The translations under genes were made by a program, and so were the position numbers. The notes beneath the pieces are model-generated. The model had not been told where the DNA came from. It saw only the letters and a program-made list of their open reading frames with translations, and ran no database searches. From Paenibacillus sp. MBLB1832 (GTDB taxonomy: Bacteria; Bacillota; Bacilli; Paenibacillales; NBRC-103111), in assembly GCF_032271945.1 (NCBI RefSeq), contig NZ_CP130319.1:2685001-2749000 (forward strand): DNA of 64,000 bases. Reading direction: 5' to 3'. Shown here in pieces: positions 39,922 to 47,932 of the stretch. Position 1 is the first letter of the stretch; each line of letters begins with the position of its first letter.

Positions 39922-42486
39922 GTGAAAAAGAAGCTCATCTCAGTTCTACTATCTTTAGCATTGCTTGTCAGCACCCCCAACATATCGAAGGCTGCAACGT
40001 CAATTCCCGTCCTATTAAATGGAGAAGAGCTCGTTTTTGAAGTACCCCCATTTATTGAAGATGGTACAACGATGGTGCCATTTCGGACTATTTTCGAAAA
40101 ACTAGGCTTTGACGTGAATTGGAGTGGGGAGTCTCAGACGGTTACAGGTTCTACCAGTGAATTAATCATTAAACTCCAAATTGGCAGTACTTCCGCGAGG
40201 GTGAATGGCTCATCCAAAGTGCTATCCACAGCTCCGATCATCAAAGACGGGAACACGTTTGTCCCGCTTCGATTCATTAGTGAAACTAGCGGTAAGAAAG
40301 TGATTTGGGATGATAAACGTCACTCAGTTTTGATTCGTGATGGGCTATCTAGTTATATGAGGAATACCCTCAATCAGCCAAGTAACCATCTGGCCTATAC
40401 GGGTAATCAGAAAGACGGTCATGGTACCATCTCCGCAGACGGAAAAATTGTGTATGATGGCGATTTCAAAGATAATAAGAGGAGCGGTAACGGCACTCTT
40501 TTTTGGCTGGGTGGTCAGAAACGCTATGAAGGTCAATGGTATAACGATCTTATGAACGGAACGGGAAATATCTACAATGAAGACGGAACCCTTTTGTACG
40601 AAAAAATAACAATGCTCGACAACAGCATAGAAGGTAATGGGACTTTATATTTTAGTAACGGTTGGATTTATAAAGGTGAATTTGTGGATGGATCTGGCAC
40701 TGGTACAGGGGAATTATTGAATCCAAGCGGAACGCTTGCCTTTGACGGTCAATTTAAGGACTTTCAATTAGAAGGGCAGGGGAAATCTTACTACGCCAAT
40801 GGAAAGATCCATTTTGAAGGTGAATTCCATAATGATTTAGCGAATGGACAAGGTGTTCAATACGAAGAGGATGGCAGTATTGCCTTTAAAGGATTATTCA
40901 AGAACGGTGTTCCTGTCATTAATAAAGCAGAGACGCAGGAAATAGGCATTAACTTCTCGGCTGAACCCCCTGTTCTGGATAGCTCTAAAGCAACTGCAAC
41001 TGCGGCCTTCTCCATGATAAATGCGTTTAACGAAGGGTTGTATCGTCTGGATAAAGACGGGAAAGTACAACTAGGGCTCGCGAAGGATTTGCCGAAAATA
41101 ACAAATAACGGCTTAACATACACCATTACTCTGCGCGATGCGAAATGGAATGATGGAACTCCAGTCAAGGCTTCAGACTTCGTAGCTTCTTGGAAACGGA
41201 CTCTCGATCCTGCTACCAGAGCGTCATACAGTTTTATACTGACATGGATTAAAGGCGGAGAAGCTGTAACGAAAGCCAGATCCGTTTCCGACGTAGAAAA
41301 AGCACAAAATGCGCTTGGTGTAAGAGCAATTAACGATCAGACGCTTGAAATCAATTTAGAACGTCCGATTACTTACTTTACGAGCATGCTTGCATTTCCA
41401 ATATTTTTTCCGCAAAGGGCAGATTTTATCGCCGCGCAAGGTGACCGATATGGCGCCGAAGCAGATAAAGTGATGGGTGCTGGTCCTTTTAAATTAGTCA
41501 AATGGGATCACGGTGAATCTCTAAAGTTTGTGAAAAATGAGAACTATTGGGACGCAGCTAATGTAAAACTAAACAAGTTTGTCGTCAACATCGTGAAAGA
41601 CGCAACTACGGGCATCGTGCTTTATGAATCGGATATCGCTGATATCTCAGAGATCAATTCGTCCATCATGAATCTGTATAAAGGAAAGCCTGATGTGATT
41701 CGAAAGCCTGAATTAACCACATCGTATGTGATGTTTCAAGAAGAGAAATTCCCTGCTTTCGCTAATGCCAAAATACGGAAAGCGTTAATGTCTAGCATTG
41801 ATCGTGAGGCACTTATTGCTTTGATAATTACAAATGGATCACTTCCGTCGACAGGATATATCCCTAACGGAACGCTTGACGGCAACAATCATCTATTCCG
41901 TTCAATTGCGGGGGATGACGTTGAACCGAAGTTCGATCCGCAGATCGCCAAGGAGTTGCTTGCTGAAGGTTTACATGAGCTTGGATTGACATCGTTGCCG
42001 CCATTTAAGCTATCCGCAGATGACACGGAGACAGGCAAGAGTACGCTTACCTTTATTCAGAAGCAATGGAAAACAAATCTCGGTATTACCGTGACAACAG
42101 AGCCATTACCGCATACAAAACGTGTTGATAATCAATTCAAACACGACTTCGATGCGAGCCTTGCATTATGGGGTGCTGACTACAACGACCCCATGACGTT
42201 CCTTGATATGTGGGAAACAGGGGTTGAATTTAATGAAGTCGATTGGTCCAACACAGAATATGATCAATTAATAAACGCTGCTCGTCAGGAAGACGATCCA
42301 TTAACGAGATCTAAGCTGCTTGTCGATGCCGAGAAGCTGTTGATGGAAGAGATGCCGATCGGACCTTTGTACTTCCGCAGCCGGCTTTATGTAAAGAAAC
42401 CGAACGTTGATGGCGTTTTCTTCCCCTCGTTTGGTTTTGAGTGGGAGCTGAAATGGGCTAGGGTTACTGAAACAGAAGAAGAATAG
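39922..42486 (+). CDS. copper-amine-oxidase-like/MORN/peptide-binding fusion protein
   Basis: An exported protein of 854 residues. A signal peptide spans about 1-24 (KKKLISVLLSLALLVSTPNI). A copper-amine-oxidase N-like domain follows (about 29-140; VPPFIEDGTTMVPFRTIFEK and GNTFVPLRFISETSGKKVIW). About seven MORN-type repeats cover 158-330 (for example YEGQWYNDLMNGTGNIYNED and YKGEFVDGSGTGTGELLNP). From about 341 the protein is an OppA-type solute-binding domain (LTYTITLRDAKWNDGTPVKA, PVKASDFVASWKRTL). There is no lipobox, so membrane attachment would rely on the added domains. No permease is adjacent. I chose GTG 39922, placing the signal peptide at the N-terminus; 39853 would add 23 residues ahead of it. 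This domain order is new to me. Confidence 0.85.
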   Translation: MKKKLISVLLSLALLVSTPNISKAATSIPVLLNGEELVFEVPPFIEDGTTMVPFRTIFEKLGFDVNWSGESQTVTGSTSELIIKLQIGSTSARVNGSSKVLSTAPIIKDGNTFVPLRFISETSGKKVIWDDKRHSVLIRDGLSSYMRNTLNQPSNHLAYTGNQKDGHGTISADGKIVYDGDFKDNKRSGNGTLFWLGGQKRYEGQWYNDLMNGTGNIYNEDGTLLYEKITMLDNSIEGNGTLYFSNGWIYKGEFVDGSGTGTGELLNPSGTLAFDGQFKDFQLEGQGKSYYANGKIHFEGEFHNDLANGQGVQYEEDGSIAFKGLFKNGVPVINKAETQEIGINFSAEPPVLDSSKATATAAFSMINAFNEGLYRLDKDGKVQLGLAKDLPKITNNGLTYTITLRDAKWNDGTPVKASDFVASWKRTLDPATRASYSFILTWIKGGEAVTKARSVSDVEKAQNALGVRAINDQTLEINLERPITYFTSMLAFPIFFPQRADFIAAQGDRYGAEADKVMGAGPFKLVKWDHGESLKFVKNENYWDAANVKLNKFVVNIVKDATTGIVLYESDIADISEINSSIMNLYKGKPDVIRKPELTTSYVMFQEEKFPAFANAKIRKALMSSIDREALIALIITNGSLPSTGYIPNGTLDGNNHLFRSIAGDDVEPKFDPQIAKELLAEGLHELGLTSLPPFKLSADDTETGKSTLTFIQKQWKTNLGITVTTEPLPHTKRVDNQFKHDFDASLALWGADYNDPMTFLDMWETGVEFNEVDWSNTEYDQLINAARQEDDPLTRSKLLVDAEKLLMEEMPIGPLYFRSRLYVKKPNVDGVFFPSFGFEWELKWARVTETEEE

Positions 42487-42530
42487 AAAATGGTTATGAT
42501 GGGTGGACGTTTACATAGTCCACCCTTTTA

Positions 42531-43103
42531 TTATGAGGTCACCACCTCATACATAGGCCTCCTGTTCAAATGGCTCCGATACAGCGTAATCTCGTCGGCT
42601 GTCCACTGGAGACCTTTACCTTCAGGCGAAGAAGGCACTGGAAAATCACTCAACTTCGTACGATCAAAGGGAATCGTACTAGCGTAGTTGCGTGCAAGCG
42701 TCATATGCGGGTGAAAGGTACGCTCCTCTGGCGTGAAGCCCATGGGTATAAGGGCTCTGACAACCTGTTGTTGTAAGCTGTGCAGTCCTTCAACGTCGCC
42801 GCTAATACCAGCCCAAAGTACGGAAGGATGGGGCGGTCGGCCGAATGTGCCGAGAGGTGCCAAACGTAACGTGAGTGGAGACGATTCTTTTGATATTTGC
42901 TCCAGAGCTAGCATGATCTGAGGGGCAAGATCCGCCGGTGTATCCCCAAGAAATTGCAGCGTGATATGCAGATCAGAGGGGTGGACCCATTTTCGAAATG
43001 GAAAATGCGGTTTGATTTCTTCCATCCAGGTGTCGATCGCTTGTTTAATGCTGGAGGGAATGGGCACTGCGACAAATAATCGAATGTGATTGATTGAATT
43101 CAT
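42531..43103 (-). CDS. thpR: RNA 2',3'-cyclic phosphodiesterase (ThpR)
   Basis: A 190-residue member of the 2H phosphoesterase family. The two HxT motifs are in DLHITLQFLGDTP (about residue 46) and TFHPHMTLARNYAS (about 133). The N-terminal IRLFVAVPIPSSIKQAIDTW is typical. It hydrolyses 2',3'-cyclic phosphate ends of RNA to 2'-phosphates and may also ligate tRNA halves. It converges with the fusion protein gene (44 bp apart) and has no hairpin in between that I can defend. Confidence 0.9.
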   Translation of the reverse strand: MNSINHIRLFVAVPIPSSIKQAIDTWMEEIKPHFPFRKWVHPSDLHITLQFLGDTPADLAPQIMLALEQISKESSPLTLRLAPLGTFGRPPHPSVLWAGISGDVEGLHSLQQQVVRALIPMGFTPEERTFHPHMTLARNYASTIPFDRTKLSDFPVPSSPEGKGLQWTADEITLYRSHLNRRPMYEVVTS

Positions 43104-43215
43104 AATAGCCTCGCTTTTTCAAAGTGGGGTAGATTGTTCCATTATAATCTTCCCATTTTTTCCTCGGACTGATTCATCGGATCATGCATAGCATGGGTGT
43201 TAGGAGGGGAAAAAG

Positions 43216-43554
43216 ATGCCAAAGTATCGTATTATCGTCGATTTATCTGACCGCATGCTATATTTGCTAGATGGAAATATCGTAGTCCGGGGATTTCCTA
43301 TAGGAGTCGGTAAAATGCTAACGAAAACGCCGAGAGGCGAATTTACGATTATAAATAAGCAAGAGAACCCTGGGGGGCCATTCGGAGCTTTCTGGATGGG
43401 CTTATCTAAACCGCACTACGGCATCCATGGAACGAATGTTCCATCCTCGATCGGAAGGGAAGTTAGTCACGGTTGTATCCGCATGTACAATGAGGATGTG
43501 CTTCAGCTCGCAGAGCTTGTTCCCATCGGAACGCAGGTTACGATTCGGCGGTGA
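43216..43554 (+). CDS. L,D-transpeptidase (YkuD domain)
   Basis: A 112-residue minimal L,D-transpeptidase consisting only of the YkuD catalytic domain, which forms 3-3 cross-links in murein or transfers wall substrates. The catalytic motif [20 protein letters not shown] is complete with His, Ser, His and Cys. The front part, [20 protein letters not shown] then [18 protein letters not shown], is standard. There is no signal peptide or LysM domain, so export is not explained by this frame; small cytosol-predicted YkuD proteins of this kind are common in spore formers. GGAGGGGAAAAAG precedes the ATG. Confidence 0.9.
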   Translation: MPKYRIIVDLSDRMLYLLDGNIVVRGFPIGVGKMLTKTPRGEFTIINKQENPGGPFGAFWMGLSKPHYGIHGTNVPSSIGREVSHGCIRMYNEDVLQLAELVPIGTQVTIRR

Positions 43555-43665
43555 GCGCATGGGAGATTGCCTTGGGGCAACTCCTTTTATTTTTGTAAAA
43601 ACTGAAACTTAGATGCCAGATATAACGTCAATATCATGTAAGTGAATAAGAGGGAGGATGCCCCG

Positions 43666-45150
43666 TTGCGTAAATACTTGGGAGGCTTTATTTTTATGCT
43701 GTCAACGATATATTGTCTCGTGGGTTGTGAGGATCGTACCGAAACGCTTTCAACAGCAACGCCCACCGCCACTTCTTCGCCAACAGCAAACGTATCTCCA
43801 TCTCCTCCACGACCGACAGAACTAACCACATCCCCAATACCGCAACCATCGAGTTTATCCATTGATAAAGTAAAGATTACGCTACAGGAAGAGCCGCGCA
43901 TGCCAACGAATGCCTCTGCACGCGTGTCGAGTACGCCGAAACATTGGATTATCGAGTTCAGCGAACCCATGAATCGAACATCCGTAGAAGACACGATGAA
44001 ACGAAACCTGTTGCCAGAAGACATCAAAATAAACGCAGTCAACATCCAATTTGAGTGGGTGAATGATCGGCAGTTGAAGGTCACAACGTCATTACAGTCA
44101 ACTGAGCTGGAGGACAACCGAATTATTTTCACATTATCCGTTAACGATGCGTTGACTTCTACAGGGAATAAGTTGGCAGGCGCCAGTGTGTTCAGGGCAA
44201 TCGTAGGTGAAATCAAGCAAATTTACCGAATTTCGTTCGATGGAAAGTCCAGGGAGAAGTTAAGTTCGTTTGATAAACCCTATATGTTTAATAAGGTGCT
44301 GAATGATTCTGGCTATATCTTCACCACACAGTCAACATATTACTGTGAGTGCGATGCGAGAAGCGAAGTGCTGTACGATTTGTTTGATTACGAACAGCAA
44401 ACACATGTATCGTATCCGGTTGAACTGTTTTATAGTTACAGTGGAGAAGGCGATTTTTTTGCTGACTCGAAAGGATTTTTCTATAGAAATCCCAAAGATT
44501 TGAAAATGCCAGAGAGCAGTACGGAGTATCACATTTCGCTGGATGGTTATATATTTGGCACTGGCATCAGCAAAGACCGCCGTTATGCGTTGGTCGCGGT
44601 CGGAGAGAAAGATCAGAAAACCGACTTTGATTTGGTTTTTCTAAACTTAGAGACCGGTCAGAAAGACGTATACGCAAAAGCAATGAAAGGATATGCTCCT
44701 GCGAACCAAGTCAGTGACGGTACAATGCCCATCACGTTTCAAGATGACGGCAAGCAGGTCACTTTCATGATGGAGAACAAAAATCCTTGGGGTTACGAAC
44801 AGTACGCATTCAATTGGGAAAATCGCACGGTACAGCCATGGGTATCCCCGGACGGTGAAATTTGGTGGGAAAATAATATGACGAGTGACGGCGTCTATCG
44901 GCTCTCTGGGAGGGGCGAGGTTTATAAAAATGGCGTTAAGCAGAAACAACCAACTCCCGTTATGTACGGGACCTGGGTTAACAACTCACATCAATTGCTC
45001 ATACTTGAATTTCTGGCGGATAGGGGGAGTAAGCTGTCGATTTTTGATGCAGACACGGGACAAATTAGCCCTATGAACATTCTCCTAAAGCCTGACGAAA
45101 ATTTTATTGGAACGAGTACAGATGGCAAGTGGATCTATGTTACTGACTGA
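43666..45150 (+). CDS. lipoprotein with SbsA-type Ig-like domain
   Basis: A lipoprotein of 494 residues. The signal peptide ends in a lipobox (LVGC, Cys about residue 21). A Ser/Thr/Pro-rich linker follows (about 25-60). An SbsA/Big_5-like Ig domain is at about 70-185 (HWIIEFSEPMNRTSVEDTMK and LKVTTSLQSTELEDNRIIFT). The C-terminal 300 residues contain repeated beta-strand units (for example DRRYALVAVGEKDQKTDFDL and GKWIYVTD at the very end) consistent with a beta-propeller, not proven. I start at TTG 43666 because GGGAGG lies 9 bp upstream; GTG 43642 lies ahead of that site. Function unknown; probably a wall-facing binding protein. Confidence 0.8.
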   Translation: MRKYLGGFIFMLSTIYCLVGCEDRTETLSTATPTATSSPTANVSPSPPRPTELTTSPIPQPSSLSIDKVKITLQEEPRMPTNASARVSSTPKHWIIEFSEPMNRTSVEDTMKRNLLPEDIKINAVNIQFEWVNDRQLKVTTSLQSTELEDNRIIFTLSVNDALTSTGNKLAGASVFRAIVGEIKQIYRISFDGKSREKLSSFDKPYMFNKVLNDSGYIFTTQSTYYCECDARSEVLYDLFDYEQQTHVSYPVELFYSYSGEGDFFADSKGFFYRNPKDLKMPESSTEYHISLDGYIFGTGISKDRRYALVAVGEKDQKTDFDLVFLNLETGQKDVYAKAMKGYAPANQVSDGTMPITFQDDGKQVTFMMENKNPWGYEQYAFNWENRTVQPWVSPDGEIWWENNMTSDGVYRLSGRGEVYKNGVKQKQPTPVMYGTWVNNSHQLLILEFLADRGSKLSIFDADTGQISPMNILLKPDENFIGTSTDGKWIYVTD

Positions 45151-45246
45151 GCAACGAAATGGAAAGCCACACTTCATTATTAAGACCGCATACGGAAAGC
45201 GAGAGTGGAAGGCGCAGCATTTTGAACGAAAAATGGTTAGTCTCAC

Positions 45247-45279
45247 ACCCACAGAGCCCCTTGCTCTGTGGGTTTTTAC
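45247..45279 (+). terminator. terminator after the lipoprotein gene
   Basis: CCCACAGAGC (45248-45257) pairs perfectly with GCTCTGTGGG (45263-45272), followed by five T residues. Confidence 0.85.
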
Positions 45280-45392
45280 GTTTCACAGCGTGGTTCTGTA
45301 AGTAGCCGAAGAGCTAAAAATGCAGGATTTTAAAGGAATATGTCGAAGTAAAAGAGGAGTTGAAAAGAGTAGTAAAACATAGTGGAGGAACT

Positions 45393-46655
45393 ATGAAACG
45401 TTCATATAAGATGAAAATGGCACTGATAGTCGTGCTCGCTGCAAGCTCACTTCTACTAAGTTACCCTGGCCTCGAGGTTTCGGCGGCTGGAGGTTCGTCA
45501 GCCACGGATCCTGCTAATGCCGCCATTCAATATTTGAATGGGGTACGTTCGCAGATGGGCATTCCAGTCATGTCGTTAGATGCGAAACTAACGAAAGCTT
45601 CTAGCAATCATGCGAATTATCTCCTCGCAAACGACGAGAACGGTCACTCAGAAACATCAGGCAAGCAAGGGTACACAGGTGAATGGCCATGGGATCGGGC
45701 GTCAGCTGTAGGGTTTGATACGGAATCGTTCGGAGTCTTCGAGGATGTCTCATTCAATACGGATTCGCCAGAAGCTGGCGTTCAGTCGCTTTTAGATGCG
45801 CCGCTGCATCGATCAAGTTTAATTTTGCCGGATATGACGCTATTAGGTGTTGGGTATAACAATCACGCGATCGTAATGAATCCTGCTAAAAAATGGTACA
45901 CGCACTCAGGAGTCGGGAAGTATCCGTATGATGGGCAAACAGGGGTTCCAATTGGGTTTTACGGTTTTGAAATGCCGAATCCGCTGGAGCAGCTTCATTT
46001 GTCGCAATCAGGCTATTTTATTACGTACGCGGGCGTCGCTCAAGAGAAAACCTCGATTTCGGCGTCCTTAATAAATTCAAGTAATCAACCTGTCGATATT
46101 CTAACGTTGAAACAAGAACTGGGCGATACGAATGCCTGGCATATGATCCCGAAAAACGTGCTCACCTACGGTGAAACCTATACCGTTACGGTCGAAGGAG
46201 AGACGTGGTCGTTCACAACCATGCAGAACCCGAATGCACCTAAACAAGACCCTGTAACGAGTCCTGTAAAAACGGACCTGCCCAAACAATTCAACAGTAA
46301 TGACGTGGGAATTCGATTGAATGGCACGATCATTACGCTCTCGCCAAAAGCGAAAATCATAAACGGCAGCACGATGATTCCGCTTCGCGGTGTGTTCGAG
46401 AAGATGGGAGCCTCTGTCACTTGGGATGGAACACGGAAGGAAATTACCATTACTAAGGGGGCGCGAACAATTGTTCTGACGATTGGGATTAGCCAAGCTT
46501 GGATGAATGGCAGCTGGCACAGCTTGTCAGTAGCGCCATTCCTATCGGCCGAAGGTTCTACCTACGTGCCGCTTCGCTTCGTTAGTGAGGCATTGGGGGC
46601 GGAAATCGCGTGGGAAAGCGAGAAATGGACGGCGGTTATAACACAACACGAGTAA
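45393..46655 (+). CDS. secreted CAP-domain protein with C-terminal copper-amine-oxidase-like domain
   Basis: A 420-residue exported protein. A signal peptide spans about 1-32 (MALIVVLAASSLLLSYPGLE). A CAP/SCP-like domain covers about 40-200, with IQYLNGVRSQMGIPVMSLDA, KASSNHANYLL and HSETSGKQGYTG, as in YkwD-type proteins. An Ig-like linker (about 205-275) contains TKTSI-like strands. The C-terminal copper-amine-oxidase N-like domain is at about 300-418, with GSTMIPLRGVFEKMGASVTW and GSTYVPLRFVSEALGAEIAW. GGAGGAACT precedes ATG 45393; upstream TTG 45360 is less likely. It is the second protein in this window with this added domain (see 39922), a common Paenibacillus surface pattern. Confidence 0.88.
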   Translation: MKRSYKMKMALIVVLAASSLLLSYPGLEVSAAGGSSATDPANAAIQYLNGVRSQMGIPVMSLDAKLTKASSNHANYLLANDENGHSETSGKQGYTGEWPWDRASAVGFDTESFGVFEDVSFNTDSPEAGVQSLLDAPLHRSSLILPDMTLLGVGYNNHAIVMNPAKKWYTHSGVGKYPYDGQTGVPIGFYGFEMPNPLEQLHLSQSGYFITYAGVAQEKTSISASLINSSNQPVDILTLKQELGDTNAWHMIPKNVLTYGETYTVTVEGETWSFTTMQNPNAPKQDPVTSPVKTDLPKQFNSNDVGIRLNGTIITLSPKAKIINGSTMIPLRGVFEKMGASVTWDGTRKEITITKGARTIVLTIGISQAWMNGSWHSLSVAPFLSAEGSTYVPLRFVSEALGAEIAWESEKWTAVITQHE

Positions 46656-46689
46656 ATAGAGAAAGTTAATGATAAATCATTATAAAACG

Positions 46690-46717
46690 TGCCCTTACGT
46701 GTGGTAAGGGTATTTCT
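46690..46717 (+). terminator. terminator after the CAP-domain gene
   Basis: CCCTTAC (46692-46698) pairs with GTAAGGG (46704-46710), followed by TATTTCTTT. Confidence 0.6.
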
Positions 46718-46727
46718 TTCGAAGTAA

Positions 46728-46755
46728 AGTTTACATAACTTATTTTATGTAAACT
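46728..46755. other. dif-like palindrome (site B), perfectly symmetric
   Basis: The left arm is AGTTTACATAA, the spacer CTTATT and the right arm TTATGTAAACT: both 11-bp arms equal the XerD-binding arm of B. subtilis dif, facing each other with the 6-bp gap of Xer sites. A 13-bp direct repeat (TCGAAGTAAAGTT) begins at 46719 and again at 46791, so site B overlaps its first copy. It lies in the 323-bp gap before the polysaccharide deacetylase gene. Confidence 0.5.
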
Positions 46756-46823
46756 TAATTTTTAATTAATGAGATTAATTATTTTGTTGATCGAAGTAAA
46801 GTTAATGTGGCTAATCTTTTTCT

Positions 46824-46851
46824 TGTTTACATAACACAAGTTATGTCAGCT
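46824..46851 (-). other. dif-like palindrome (site C)
   Basis: The left arm TGTTTACATAA, spacer CACAAG and right arm TTATGTCAGCT keep the 11-6-11 layout. On the minus strand the right-hand arm is TTATGTAAACA, so it points opposite to site A (5244) while the other arm carries GACATAA, exactly as in site A. It lies 127 bp upstream of the deacetylase start and could alternatively be an operator for it. Confidence 0.45.
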
Positions 46852-46978
46852 TTTTTTACAGCTTCCGAAAATTACATGATCCTCATCGTTCTAACTCATG
46901 AGCGTTCGAGTATATTGTAGGGAAGTTCCAATCTAATTTAGCTGCTAGTTGAAGTTAGATGGAGGAGGGGATTAACAC

Positions 46979-47878
46979 GTGCCAGTTTACATGCTCCTCA
47001 TGGTATTGCTCATGGGCAGTTTGTCTCCTGCACAGCAGCAGGAACGAGCGGTAAACGATGTTTGTACCGTACAATCGGCAACTGCGGCCAAGCAGCCTCC
47101 GATCGACACGTCCGTCATTCATTACACGAATAAAGCACTATTCTTGACCTATCATCATCTGGACGAACAGGAATCGTACATTACGATTACACCAGCGAAG
47201 TTTAAACAGCACCTACAGGTGTTAAAAGACAAACATTATAACGTAATCCCCATTGAGGATTATGTTTGCTTTCATAACCATCGGAAAACGTTGCCGCCGA
47301 ATGCGGTTGTTATTACGTTTGATGATGGCTATCGGTCCTTTTATGAAAAAGCATATCCGTTATTGAAAAAAACGGGCTATCCCGCGACCAATTTCTTAAT
47401 AATTAACGACGTTAATTCTGATTATCCGTCCTTGCCGTTCCTGTCGTGGGAGCAGATCCTGGAAATGAAGCGAGATGGTTTTAGCTTTTACTCGCATAGT
47501 TATGATCTCCATCAGAAGAAGCGTGACGAAGCTGGCAATCTGGTCCCACCCCTAACAAATCGGCTTTATCTTGCTAATCAAAGCAGAGCGGAAACGGAAG
47601 AAGAACGGAAGGCACGCGTTCGGGAGGATTTGCTCGTTGGGGAAGCGTACTTGAAAGCGAAGCTTCATAATCAGCTTTCTTTGTTCTGTTTTCCAATGGG
47701 GGAATACAACCAGACGACGCTCAATGAGGCGAGAGTACTGGGGTTCTCGTTATTTTTCACGACCAAGGAAGGGATCAATACGGGGAGCAGCGATGAAATT
47801 ATGCGCATAAGCGTTGGCATGCCTTACGTTTCAGCGGAACTTTTTGCTCGGAAATTACAACAATATGATCTCAAATAG
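46979..47878 (+). CDS. exported polysaccharide deacetylase
   Basis: A 299-residue protein with a short signal peptide (VYMLLMVLLMGSLSPAQQ) and a NodB-like domain (about 45-299). Family motif 1 is VVITFDDGYRSFYEKAYPLL (metal Asp), motif 2 FYSHSYDLHQKK (His) and a later block LFCFPMGEYNQTTLNEARVL. The layout resembles IcaB/PgaB-type deacetylases, which act on beta-1,6-GlcNAc or wall GlcNAc. It starts with GTG behind GGAGGAGGGGATTAAC. Two dif-like palindromes lie upstream. It is followed by a hairpin shared with the convergent NADH dehydrogenase gene. Confidence 0.85.
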   Translation: MPVYMLLMVLLMGSLSPAQQQERAVNDVCTVQSATAAKQPPIDTSVIHYTNKALFLTYHHLDEQESYITITPAKFKQHLQVLKDKHYNVIPIEDYVCFHNHRKTLPPNAVVITFDDGYRSFYEKAYPLLKKTGYPATNFLIINDVNSDYPSLPFLSWEQILEMKRDGFSFYSHSYDLHQKKRDEAGNLVPPLTNRLYLANQSRAETEEERKARVREDLLVGEAYLKAKLHNQLSLFCFPMGEYNQTTLNEARVLGFSLFFTTKEGINTGSSDEIMRISVGMPYVSAELFARKLQQYDLK

Positions 47879-47879
47879 C

Positions 47880-47925
47880 AAAAAAATACTCGCACCAAGT
47901 CTATCGACTCGGAACGAGCACCTTT
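47880..47925 (-). terminator. terminator between convergent genes
   Basis: TACTCGCACCAAGTC and GACTCGGAACGAGCA pair over most of their length around TATC. On the minus strand a run of seven T residues follows, so it chiefly terminates the NADH dehydrogenase gene. Confidence 0.65.
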
Positions 47926-47932
47926 ATATAAA

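Noticed and set aside
46728..46755. CcpC-type operator (ATAA-N7-TTAT)
   Set aside because: The spacing between ATAA and TTAT is 6, not 7, and the match extends to full XerD arms; kept only as an alternative view.
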